In this document: one piece after another, positions 8,792 to 16,456 of the stretch | Layout of the letters: each line of letters starts with the position of its first letter | Position numbering within the stretch: the stretch's first letter is position 1 | Origin: Bradyrhizobium sp. CCBAU 051011 | GTDB taxonomy: Bacteria > Pseudomonadota > Alphaproteobacteria > Rhizobiales > Xanthobacteraceae | Assembly: GCF_009930815.1 (NCBI RefSeq) | Contig: NZ_CP022222.1 | Location: 3,018,501-3,082,500 of the forward strand | DNA: 64,000 bases | Direction of reading: 5' to 3' | Translations under genes and position numbers: made by a program | The notes under the pieces: generated by a model | Database searches by the model: none | Seen by the model: only the letters and a program-made list of their open reading frames with translations | What the model was told of the DNA's origin: nothing

Positions 8792-10630
8792 ATGGCCAGA
8801 CCGGCAGTGCTGACGGTCGCCGATACGATCGCGAAGAGTTTTCTGAAGTCCGTGGAAACCCGCGGCGACCGGCCGGCGATCCGCGAAAAGAAGTTCGGCA
8901 TCTGGCAGCCGACCAGTTGGCGCGAGTGGCTGCAGATATCCAAGGACATCGCCTTCGGTCTGCATGCGTCAGGCTTCCGTCCCGGCGACGTCGCCTCGAT
9001 CATCGCCAACGCAGTGCCGGAATGGGTCTTTGCCGACATGGGCATCCTGTGCGCCGGCGGCGTCTCTTCCGGAATCTATCCGACCGATTCGTCAGTGCAG
9101 GTCGAATATCTCATCAACGATTCCTCGACGAAAGTGATCTTCGCCGAGGACGAGGAGCAGCTCGACAAGATCCTGTCGTGCCGTTCGCGGTGTCCGACGC
9201 TGCAGAAGATTGTCGTGTTCGACATGGAAGGCCTGAGCGGCTTTACCGACCCGATGGTGCTGTCGCTGGCCGAGTTCATGGCGCTCGGGCGCAACCACGA
9301 GCAGGACAACGAGGCGCTGTGGAACGAGATGATCGGAAGCCGCTCAGCGTCCGATCTCGCCATCCTCGTCTACACCTCCGGCACCACGGGTCCACCCAAG
9401 GGCGCCATGCATTCCAATCGCAGCGTGACGCATCAAATGCGCCATGCCAACGATCTGTTTCCATCCACCGATAACGAAGAACGGCTGGTGTTCCTGCCGC
9501 TCTGCCATGTGGCGGAACGGATCGGCGGCTATTACATCTCGCTGGCGCTGGGATCGGTGATGAATTTCGCCGAAAGCCCCGAAACCGTTCCGGACAATCT
9601 GCGCGAGGTGCAGCCGACCGCCTTCCTCGCAGTGCCCAGGGTCTGGGAGAAGTTCTATTCCGGAATCACGATCGCGCTGAAGGACGCGACCAATTTCCAG
9701 AAATGGATGTACCGCAACGCGCTCGCCATCGGCAACCGCATGACCGAGTACAGGCTGCAGGGCGATGCGCCGCCATTGTCGCTGCGGCTCGCCAACAGCG
9801 CCGCCTACTATCTGGTATTCCGTAACATCCGCCGCATGCTCGGGCTCGACCGTTGCCGGCTGGCCTTTACCGGCGCGGCCCCGATCGCACCCGATCTGAT
9901 CCGCTGGTATCTCGCGCTCGGCATCGATATGCGCGAGGTCTACGGCCAGACCGAAAATTGCGGTGTGGCCACCGTGATGCCGCCCGATCGCATCAAGCTC
10001 GGTTCGGTCGGCAAGGCCGCGCCATGGGGGGAGGTGGCGATTTCACCGCAGGGCGAAATCCTGATCAAGGGCGATTTCCTGTTCATGGGTTATCTGAACC
10101 AGCCGGAAAAGACCGCCGAGACCATCGACGCCAAGGGATGGCTGCATACCGGCGATGTCGGCTCGATCGACAATGAAGGCTTCGTCAGGATCACCGACCG
10201 GATGAAGGACATCATCATCACGTCGGGCGGCAAGAACATAACGCCGTCGGAAATCGAGAACCAGTTGAAGTTCTCGCCCTACGTCTCGGACGCCGTGGTG
10301 ATCGGCGACAAGCGGCCGTATCTGACGTGCCTGATCATGATCGACCAGGAGAATGTCGAAAAATACGCCCAAGACCACGACATTCCCTTCACCAACTACG
10401 CCAGCCTGTGTCGCGCGCCCGAGATCCAGGATTTGATTCAGCGCGAGATCGAGGCGGTCAACGTCAACTTCGCGCGTGTCGAAACCATCAAGAAGTTCTA
10501 CCTGATCGAGCGCCAGCTCACGCCTGAGGATGAGGAGCTGACGCCGACCATGAAGCTGAGGCGAAGTTTTGTGAACAAGCGCTATGCGGCCGAAATCAAC
10601 GCCATGTATGGCGAGCGGGCGGTGGCGTAA
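8792..10630 (+). CDS. AMP-forming acyl-CoA synthetase (long-chain fatty acid-CoA ligase type)
   Basis: 612 residues. It activates a carboxylic acid to its CoA thioester through an acyl-adenylate. The AMP-binding core is clear: the P-loop YTSGTTGPPKGAM begins at residue 194, followed by the A5-type motif REVYGQTENCG, the GWLHTGDVGSIDNEGF region and the hinge region ITDRMKDIIITSGGKNI. The sequence most resembles the long-chain (FAA-like) branch, which carries the IRRMLGLDRCRLAFTGAAP segment. A TTG at 8747 opens the same frame, but the ATG at 8792 has GGGAGGAAG six bases upstream and is the start. Its position between the liv ATPases and the liv-type binding protein suggests that imported acids are trapped as CoA esters. 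Confidence 0.92.
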   Translation: MARPAVLTVADTIAKSFLKSVETRGDRPAIREKKFGIWQPTSWREWLQISKDIAFGLHASGFRPGDVASIIANAVPEWVFADMGILCAGGVSSGIYPTDSSVQVEYLINDSSTKVIFAEDEEQLDKILSCRSRCPTLQKIVVFDMEGLSGFTDPMVLSLAEFMALGRNHEQDNEALWNEMIGSRSASDLAILVYTSGTTGPPKGAMHSNRSVTHQMRHANDLFPSTDNEERLVFLPLCHVAERIGGYYISLALGSVMNFAESPETVPDNLREVQPTAFLAVPRVWEKFYSGITIALKDATNFQKWMYRNALAIGNRMTEYRLQGDAPPLSLRLANSAAYYLVFRNIRRMLGLDRCRLAFTGAAPIAPDLIRWYLALGIDMREVYGQTENCGVATVMPPDRIKLGSVGKAAPWGEVAISPQGEILIKGDFLFMGYLNQPEKTAETIDAKGWLHTGDVGSIDNEGFVRITDRMKDIIITSGGKNITPSEIENQLKFSPYVSDAVVIGDKRPYLTCLIMIDQENVEKYAQDHDIPFTNYASLCRAPEIQDLIQREIEAVNVNFARVETIKKFYLIERQLTPEDEELTPTMKLRRSFVNKRYAAEINAMYGERAVA

Positions 10631-10725
10631 GGAAAACGGAAGTTCGAAGCGAGCATTGAGTAAGCGGCGAAGGACAACAAGGCCCTACCCTTCGCTCAAC
10701 ACGGGCCAACAAGGAGGATATTGCA

Positions 10726-11925
10726 ATGTCGAAATCGTTTAGGGCGTTGGGCCTTGCGGTAAGCGCCCTTGCGCTGACCCAACTGCCGGCGGCAGCCCAG
10801 ACCAAGGTTACCGATCAAGGCATCTCGGCCAGCGAGATTGTCGTCGGTACCCATCAGGATCTGTCCGGCCCGATCAAGGTCTGGGGCGTTCCGGTCTCCA
10901 ACGGCTTGAAGATGGCGGCCGAGGAAATCAATGCCGCCGGCGGTATCCACGGCCGCAAGATCAAACTGATCATCGAGGATAGCGGCTACGATCCGAAGCG
11001 CGCCGTGCTGGCTTCGCAGAAGATGGTCGAGCGCGACAAGGTCTTCGCCATGGTCGGCCCGATGGGTTCACCCACCGTGCTCGCATCGCAGGACATCCTG
11101 TTCGATGCCGGCGTGCTGCAGCTATTCCCGCTGACGGCTGCCGAATTCACCTTCAAGTTCGATCCGGCGAAGCCGCAGGAGCGGCTGAAGTTCAACAATT
11201 TGCTGCCCTATGTCGAGAGCACGCGCGCGGCGGTCAAGTACATGATCGAGGGGAAGAACTTCAAGAAGCCCTGCATCCTGTATCAGGACGACGAGTACGG
11301 AAAGAACGTGCTTGACGGCTTCACGCAGCAGGTCAAGGCGATGAAGCTGGAGCCGGCCTCGGTCACCAGCTACAAGCGCGGCGCTTCCGACTTCAGCGCG
11401 CAGGTCGCCAAGATGAAGTCCGACGGCTGCGATATGGTCGTGCTCGGTACGGTGATCCGCGAAACCATCGGCGCGATGGGCGAAGCCAAGAAGCTCGGCT
11501 GGGACGTCACCTTCCTCGGCGCCACACCGACCAACGTGCTGGAAGTTCCGGCGCTCGGCAAGGAGGCGGTCGAAGGCCTCTATGCAGCCTCGGGCTTCGA
11601 AATTCCGTACGAGGACACGGCAAAGGGCAAGGTCAAGGACTGGCTCGCCAACTACAAGAAGATGTTCGGCTCGGACGCCAATACGCAGGCGATCATCGGC
11701 TACAACGCCATGATGACCTTTGCGTTCTACGCCGAGAAGGCAGGAAAGGACCTGACCGGCCAGAAGATGATGAACGCGCTGGAGTCAGGCGAGCAGTTCC
11801 GCGACATCTTCAACTCGCCGCCGACCAAATTCTCCAAGACCGACCATCTTGCCAACACCATCACCCAGGTCCAGCAGATCAAGAATGGCCGCTGGGTGCT
11901 GGTCAAGGAAGGCCTGATGTTCTGA
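10726..11925 (+). CDS. ABC transporter substrate-binding protein, Liv/HmgE type
   Basis: 399 residues with a Sec signal peptide (cleavage after P-A-A-A-Q, about residue 25). It is a periplasmic binding protein of the type I fold (peripla_BP_6), with typical stretches VVGTHQDLSGPIKVWG, AAEEINAAGGIHGRKI and FAMVGPMGSPTVLA. The start is certain: AAGGAGGA precedes the ATG. It follows the ligase by 95 bases and ends the operon just before a strong terminator. The fold binds amino acids but also many aromatic or aliphatic acids, so the ligand cannot be named. Confidence 0.9.
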   Translation: MSKSFRALGLAVSALALTQLPAAAQTKVTDQGISASEIVVGTHQDLSGPIKVWGVPVSNGLKMAAEEINAAGGIHGRKIKLIIEDSGYDPKRAVLASQKMVERDKVFAMVGPMGSPTVLASQDILFDAGVLQLFPLTAAEFTFKFDPAKPQERLKFNNLLPYVESTRAAVKYMIEGKNFKKPCILYQDDEYGKNVLDGFTQQVKAMKLEPASVTSYKRGASDFSAQVAKMKSDGCDMVVLGTVIRETIGAMGEAKKLGWDVTFLGATPTNVLEVPALGKEAVEGLYAASGFEIPYEDTAKGKVKDWLANYKKMFGSDANTQAIIGYNAMMTFAFYAEKAGKDLTGQKMMNALESGEQFRDIFNSPPTKFSKTDHLANTITQVQQIKNGRWVLVKEGLMF

Positions 11926-11965
11926 GGGAGCGGCTAGCTCCCAACGGTAAAAGCTAACGACATAG

Positions 11966-12001
11966 GGGCTGCGCGAGACGATCGCGCAGCCCTTCCTTTT
12001 T
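11966..12001 (+). terminator. Rho-independent terminator after the liv/ligase operon
   Basis: Perfect 11-bp stem GGGCTGCGCGA (11966-11976) with TCGCGCAGCCC (11982-11992), a five-base loop, then TTCCTTTTT. An inverted, nearly identical copy of the hairpin lies at 12547-12580. Confidence 0.85.
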
Positions 12002-12088
12002 GCCGATGAAGCGTGGCGCGCTACACTCGCTATTGCGCTCTGCAGTTCTGCTCGCGCTGAAATCCGAATTCGAGGGAAGGGCGGTTTG

Positions 12089-12502
12089 ATGAGCCGGAAC
12101 ACTGATGTCTGTGACAGGATCCGGCGCAAGCGCCAGTCAGGGCATACGAGGTGCGACGTTATTGAGGGCAGGGTGACCGTGGCGGATGCCGCGCGTGCCT
12201 TCGGGCTGGCCGATGACGACACAATCTACCGAACCATCGGAGGCATGGAGGCACAAAGAATCGCGACCCGTGTTCTCTCTGTTAACCTGGCTTACGGTTC
12301 GACGATCATGAGTATCCCGGATGCTGCCGATCTCTGGCGGCAGTTCGTGGCGCTATTCGATGGACAAAACGTCGAATTCTTCACAAATGCCGCAGCCATT
12401 CCCGACTCTTGGGCACCCGCTACCGCGGCCACGTTCGACATGGGCGTTCTTGTCATTGGAGCAACCAAGGTCGGCTGCCTCTGGGTAGAAGACGAGGACT
12501 GA
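12089..12502 (+). CDS. Hypothetical protein, orphan gene between two hairpins
   Basis: About 137 residues from the ATG preceded by GAGGGAAGG. I do not recognise a family. Residues 1-50 are basic and polar, with a segment VTVADAARAFGLADDD that could be a helix-turn-helix-like element but is not convincing. From about residue 54 the sequence changes to an alternating hydrophobic pattern (the IATRVLSVNLAYG stretch) and ends in an acidic V-E-D-E-D tail. A second possible start is the ATG at 12245, preceded at very short range by GGAGG. The gene stands alone between two inverted copies of the same terminator hairpin. Expression and function are unknown. Confidence 0.55.
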   Translation: MSRNTDVCDRIRRKRQSGHTRCDVIEGRVTVADAARAFGLADDDTIYRTIGGMEAQRIATRVLSVNLAYGSTIMSIPDAADLWRQFVALFDGQNVEFFTNAAAIPDSWAPATAATFDMGVLVIGATKVGCLWVEDED

Positions 12503-12546
12503 GCGAGCGGATCGGCATCGCTTTACGCGCTCACGTCCGAACGACA

Positions 12547-12580
12547 AAGGGCTGCGCAATCGTCTCGCGCAGCCCTTCTG
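12547..12580. terminator. Bidirectional-type terminator hairpin, inverted copy of the one at 11966
   Basis: An 11-bp stem AAGGGCTGCGC / GCGCAGCCCTT with a nine-base loop. On the minus strand it lies 50-80 bases after the PQQ dehydrogenase stop and is followed by TTTGTCG, so it can terminate that gene as well as the plus-strand orphan gene. Read on the minus strand, the 27-base core differs from the 11966 hairpin at one position by eye. Confidence 0.7.
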
Positions 12581-12628
12581 CTTCCATTTGCTCCAGGTTC
12601 GCGCTGGCGCGCGCCCGGGTTGACTACG

Positions 12629-14809
12629 TCACTTCGGCCTGATCGAGTCCGCCGTGCCCTGGATGAAGGCCTGCAGTTTCGGGATATCCTCTTCCTTCAG
12701 CTTGCCGGTGAAGTCGGGCATGCCGCGGTCGCGGAATGGGCCCTTGAACACGATGTCCTTCAGGTTGGTGATGGTTTCCGGGGCGACATAGCCGAGGTTC
12801 CGGATGTTGCCGCCGTTGTCGACGCCGGGCACGCTGTGGCAGGCAGCGCAGGCGGCGACGTAGATGGCGGTGCCTTCAGGGATATCCTTCGGGTCATACT
12901 TCACCCCCTTCAACAGGCCTTCGGTCTGGTACTTCGTGAAGGCGGGCAGCGGCGTCTTGCCGCCGAGCGCAAAGGTGTAGACCGTGCCGGGGCTACTCAA
13001 CTCGGTGACCCGGATCCACTGGCCGATCACGCCGCCCCAACCGACCGCGATCGACACATACTGCTGGTCGTCGATCATGTAGGTCGAAGCCGCCGCGACC
13101 ACGCCGGTGCCGGTCGGGCTTTCCCAGAGTTTCTCGCCCGTCGTGGCATTGTAGGCGACGAAACGACCGTCGGCGGTGCCCTGGAATACGAGGTTGCCCG
13201 CGGTGGTGAGTGTGCCGCCATTCCACGGCGCCACGTGCTCGACGCGCCAGGCTTCCTTCTGCTTGACGGGATCCCAAGCCAGAAGACGCCCAAATGCCGG
13301 GTTTTTCGGTGGCGTGGCATTCAGAAGGAAGCCGACATTCCAACCCGTCGCGCTGGCGAACTTGCCGGGCTCAACGGCATTGTGCTTGAAGGCCTTTTCC
13401 GGCGTCAGGTTGGTGGGCACGCCTTGTGCTGGAATATAGGCAAGACCGGTCTGCGGATTGAATGACATCGGATGCCAGTTGTGGGCGCCGGCCGGGCCAG
13501 GAATGCTGTCATAGGCATCGTCGCTGCGCGCCTCCTTTATCTCGATCGGCCGGCCGTTGGCGTCGTAGCCGGTGGCCCAGTTCACATCGACGAAGTTCTT
13601 CGCCGAGATGAACTTGCCGTTGGTGCGGTCGATGACGAAGAAGAAGCCGTTCTTCGGCGCGTGGAGAATCACCTTGCGCGGCGCGCCGTCGATGTTGATG
13701 TCGGCCAGGATCATCGGCTGGGTCGCGGTGTAGTCCCAGTGATCGCCGGGTGTTTCCTGGTAGTGCCAGGCATATTTTCCGGTGTCTGCATTCAGCGCAA
13801 CGATCGACGACAGATAGAGATTGTCGCCGCCGGCGGGACTGCGGATCTTCTGATTCCAGGGCGCGCCATTGCCGGTGCCGATATAGACGAGGTTCAGGTC
13901 GGGATCGAAGGTGATGGTGTCCCAGGCCGTGCCACCGCCGCCGTTGATCCAGTATTTGCCGGCGGGATCCCAGGTCTTGGCTGCGGCCGCCATCGATTCG
14001 TCCTCGAATGGCTTGGATGGATCGCCAGGCACGGTGAACCAGCGCCACGCCTGATTGCCGGTCTCGGCGTCATAGGCGGTGACATAGCCGCGCACGCCGA
14101 ATTCGGCGCCGCCATTGCCAATCACCACCTTACCGTTGAACACACGTGGCGCGCCGGTGATGGTGTAGGAATGCTCCTTGCTGACAATGGTATCTTTTTC
14201 CCAGACCACCTTGCCTGTGGCAGCATCGAGCGCGAACAGCCGGCCGTCATAGGCGCCGAAATAAACCTTGCCTTTCCAGAGCGCGACACCCCGGTTGACC
14301 ACGTCGCAGCAGCCTCGATAGCCCTTCTCGCGGTCGACCTTGGGATCGAAGGTCCAGATCCGTTTGCCGGTCCGGGCATCGATGGCGTGCACCACGCTCC
14401 ATGACGCGGTCTGATACATGATGCCGTCGACCACGACGGGCGTTGCCTCGACGCCGCGGGAGGATTCGAGCGGATAGCTCCATACCAGTCCGAGCTGCTT
14501 CACGTTGTCGGCGTTGATCTTGTTGAGCTTGGAAAAGCGCGTCTCGGCATAGTCGAGGCCGATGGTCGGCCAGTCGTTCGAGGTCGCGGTGTTGGCCTTG
14601 ATCGAGGCGCCGTCGACCGCCGAGGTGACGGCCTTGATGTGCTCGGGCGATCCCTTGGCGGGGCTCTGCGCAAGGGCGGCGCTGCAGGATAGCGTCAGGC
14701 CGAGAGAGATGGCGATCGCGGCCTGCGCCAGGCGCGGCGGTCGACGGGAAATAGCGGCAATTTCAGGAAGCAGACGGCAAGCGGAATCAACACGCGGCGA
14801 ACGTATCAT
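12629..14809 (-). CDS. PQQ-dependent alcohol dehydrogenase with C-terminal cytochrome c domain (quinohemoprotein)
   Basis: 726 residues with a signal peptide ending near A-L-A-Q (residue 48). The eight-bladed propeller region spans about 75-630 and carries the vicinal disulfide C167-C168, metal ligands E236 and N314 and the catalytic Asp D359 in G-D-H-W-D-Y-T. The position two after D359, which is Asp in lanthanide-dependent enzymes, is Thr361, so a calcium enzyme is predicted. The C-terminal domain has the heme site C-A-A-C-H (654-658) and a likely axial Met697. It oxidises primary alcohols in the periplasm and passes electrons through heme c. A TTG frame start lies in the Shine-Dalgarno GGGAGG; the ATG at 14809 is correct. 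No maturation or PQQ genes are nearby. Confidence 0.92.
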   Translation of the reverse strand: MIRSPRVDSACRLLPEIAAISRRPPRLAQAAIAISLGLTLSCSAALAQSPAKGSPEHIKAVTSAVDGASIKANTATSNDWPTIGLDYAETRFSKLNKINADNVKQLGLVWSYPLESSRGVEATPVVVDGIMYQTASWSVVHAIDARTGKRIWTFDPKVDREKGYRGCCDVVNRGVALWKGKVYFGAYDGRLFALDAATGKVVWEKDTIVSKEHSYTITGAPRVFNGKVVIGNGGAEFGVRGYVTAYDAETGNQAWRWFTVPGDPSKPFEDESMAAAAKTWDPAGKYWINGGGGTAWDTITFDPDLNLVYIGTGNGAPWNQKIRSPAGGDNLYLSSIVALNADTGKYAWHYQETPGDHWDYTATQPMILADINIDGAPRKVILHAPKNGFFFVIDRTNGKFISAKNFVDVNWATGYDANGRPIEIKEARSDDAYDSIPGPAGAHNWHPMSFNPQTGLAYIPAQGVPTNLTPEKAFKHNAVEPGKFASATGWNVGFLLNATPPKNPAFGRLLAWDPVKQKEAWRVEHVAPWNGGTLTTAGNLVFQGTADGRFVAYNATTGEKLWESPTGTGVVAAASTYMIDDQQYVSIAVGWGGVIGQWIRVTELSSPGTVYTFALGGKTPLPAFTKYQTEGLLKGVKYDPKDIPEGTAIYVAACAACHSVPGVDNGGNIRNLGYVAPETITNLKDIVFKGPFRDRGMPDFTGKLKEEDIPKLQAFIQGTADSIRPK

Positions 14810-15044
14810 TTCATTCCCTCCCAATGATCTCTAGCGGATCTGGCGGAATGCTATGCCGGTGAGAAGGATCGCGTCAATCAAGCCGGGGCGCGAAATCAAA
14901 AAGAGAAAACTTGTCTCGTCATGTTTTCACCAAGCGAGCGCACGCTGGCATACAGGCTGCAGCGCACCATCTGCTAGAAACAAGGAAGATCAGGCAAGGA
15001 AAGCAGATCGTTGTCAGCCGTCGCCGCGCAACAATTGCGCGCCG

Positions 15045-15848
15045 TCATTCAGCCGGCGCATTCGTGTGATCGGTCCATGAGCCGGCCAGAGCGCTCACGA
15101 CGAGTGGCGCCGCAGGGGTGCTGCCCGAGGCGCCGGCGAGCAGGGGAGCATCGGCATATCGCATCACGCCGTGCTGGCCGATCACGAATGTCGGCCGGAA
15201 GTTTCTGACATCGGCGTCCTCGACCATCGCCATGCGGCGGTTATCGAGCATCAGCCAGCGCCCATCCAGCCGCGCGGCAGCCACCGCGTGATCCTCGCCG
15301 CGGATGGTATCGCGCAGTACCACGATCCTGAGATCGTCGGACGCAAGCCCGGCGCGGCGCAAGGCCACGAATTTCGCAATCGCATAATCCTCGCAGTCGC
15401 CTTCACCGCGGGTGAGCGTTGCGAGCGGCGGCGTCCAGACGTCGATCCGGCCGTGCTGGGCGAGATCGCTCGCCGGCCGGATGGCGAGATTGAGGGCGCG
15501 GTTGATTTCGCCGAGCCGGGCGCGGCCTTCGCGCAAGCGCGCGGCGTCGACGATGTCGAGGAAAGTCAGCGCGGCCGGAGAGGCGCAGCCGTCACGGTCG
15601 CCTTCGCAAAGCGCAAGCTGCACCATTTCGTCGTCGAGCCGGTGCTGAACGCCGAGCCATTTGTCGCGTAGGCCACCACCGGAAAGGGAAGATGCCGCAA
15701 GCCCGAACGGCTCGGCCGATCGTTGCACCAATTCTGCCGGCGCTGAAGGCGCCGGTATCTCGGCCCGCAGGCCGCTTGGCGCGAGAAAGGCCAGGCCGCA
15801 CGCAACGATGCCCGCGCGCCAGACGCGCGCATAGACTGACAACCCCAT
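15045..15848 (-). CDS. LapG-like transglutaminase-like cysteine protease (BTLCP family)
   Basis: 267 residues with a signal peptide ending near residue 29 (G-L-R-A-E). It belongs to the bacterial transglutaminase-like cysteine proteinase family (PF06035), whose characterised member LapG cleaves the N-terminus of the LapA adhesin in the periplasm. The triad is visible as C152 (G-E-G-D-C-E-D-Y), H187 (G-E-D-H-A-V) and D202 (M-L-D-N-R). The spacing of 35 and 15 residues is close to that of LapG. Asp151 and Glu153, flanking the Cys, match the calcium-binding residues known in LapG. It is divergent from the large VCBS protein gene. No LapD-like receptor is seen in the window, so control by cyclic di-GMP is not shown. 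Confidence 0.85.
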   Translation of the reverse strand: MGLSVYARVWRAGIVACGLAFLAPSGLRAEIPAPSAPAELVQRSAEPFGLAASSLSGGGLRDKWLGVQHRLDDEMVQLALCEGDRDGCASPAALTFLDIVDAARLREGRARLGEINRALNLAIRPASDLAQHGRIDVWTPPLATLTRGEGDCEDYAIAKFVALRRAGLASDDLRIVVLRDTIRGEDHAVAAARLDGRWLMLDNRRMAMVEDADVRNFRPTFVIGQHGVMRYADAPLLAGASGSTPAAPLVVSALAGSWTDHTNAPAE

Positions 15849-16456
15849 CTGACGCCCCTTGTCCGGGCATCGGCGGGCTTGTTCTGCCTGCGCGTGACCG
15901 GATCATTTTGTGCGGGAGACAGGATGGCGGGGCGGGCTTTTGATCCGCTTAAGAGCGGGAAAGGGGCAGCCGTGAAGTGCGAAATAGCATGAACGTTGTA
16001 TTGCTCGGGACGGTGCAATTTTTACGATTACTAGGGGCTCGCGGGTCATCGCATTAACCCTTTCGGCCCTGTTTGGCCGTGCGGTGCCGGATGCCGCGAA
16101 GGGGAAATGCCGGTCGAGATCCGTGCCCGACGAACCGGCGAAGTGATTCGCTGTCGGGCGCCCACAGCCTTGCTCGGGAAATGACATCAGGTGCGGTGCG
16201 GGAATAAGCCATTTAGACTGCTTATCTTTATGTCTTGGGCAGGCCGTGCCCATTTTTCAATCGGACCGAGGCAGATTCGGCCTTTTCTTCGCCACACTGT
16301 CGCCCGACACTTTTTGCGGACCTTTTCGGTCCTGTTGCAGACTTACCCCATATAGAGGGTGTTCTCTGCTGGCCTGCTTTTGTGTTCCTTACCTGCGTGG
16401 TATGAAAACCCCGCAGGGAAATTTCATACTTCTTAACTATTTAGATCGGTGACCCA
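15849..16456. promoter_or_regulatory. 608-base divergent intergenic region with long leader of the VCBS gene
   Basis: No convincing gene is present. The right end is AT-rich relative to its surroundings (GGAAATTTCATACTTCTTAA, then TTTAGAT) and ends in GGTGA, four bases before the TTG start at 16457. It should contain the promoters of the protease (leftward) and of the large surface protein (rightward). A structured element at 16392-16428 is listed separately. The short frames that cross the region lack ribosome-binding sites. Confidence 0.5.
16392..16428 (+). promoter_or_regulatory. Possible leader pseudoknot or operator before the VCBS gene
   Basis: A hairpin forms between CCTGCGTGG (16392-16400) and CCCCGCAGG (16409-16417), with one mismatch. 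The loop begins TATGAAA (16401-16407), which is exactly complementary to TTTCATA at 16422-16428. The geometry is that of an H-type pseudoknot, or else two competing hairpins, 28 bases before the TTG start. The TATGAAA...TTTCATA dyad could instead be a protein-binding operator. Confidence 0.4.

Noticed and set aside
12620..13465. 281-codon ORF antisense to the PQQ dehydrogenase
   Set aside because: Shadow of a gene with all PQQ and heme residues in place.
13700..13760. Lanthanide-type methanol dehydrogenase
   Set aside because: The extra Asp of that type is absent (Thr361), and the fused cytochrome c domain fits a quinohemoprotein alcohol dehydrogenase.
14809..14824. TTG/GTG starts just upstream of several ATGs (14824, 2333, 40880, 48459, 8747)
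   Set aside because: At 14824, 2333 and 40880 the alternative codon lies inside the Shine-Dalgarno sequence of the ATG start; at 48459 and 8747 it lies upstream of it, so the ATG is the better start in each case.
16246..16452. 68-codon frame in the leader of the VCBS gene
   Set aside because: No ribosome-binding site and an unusual Cys/Phe-rich product; the area is better explained as leader and promoter.
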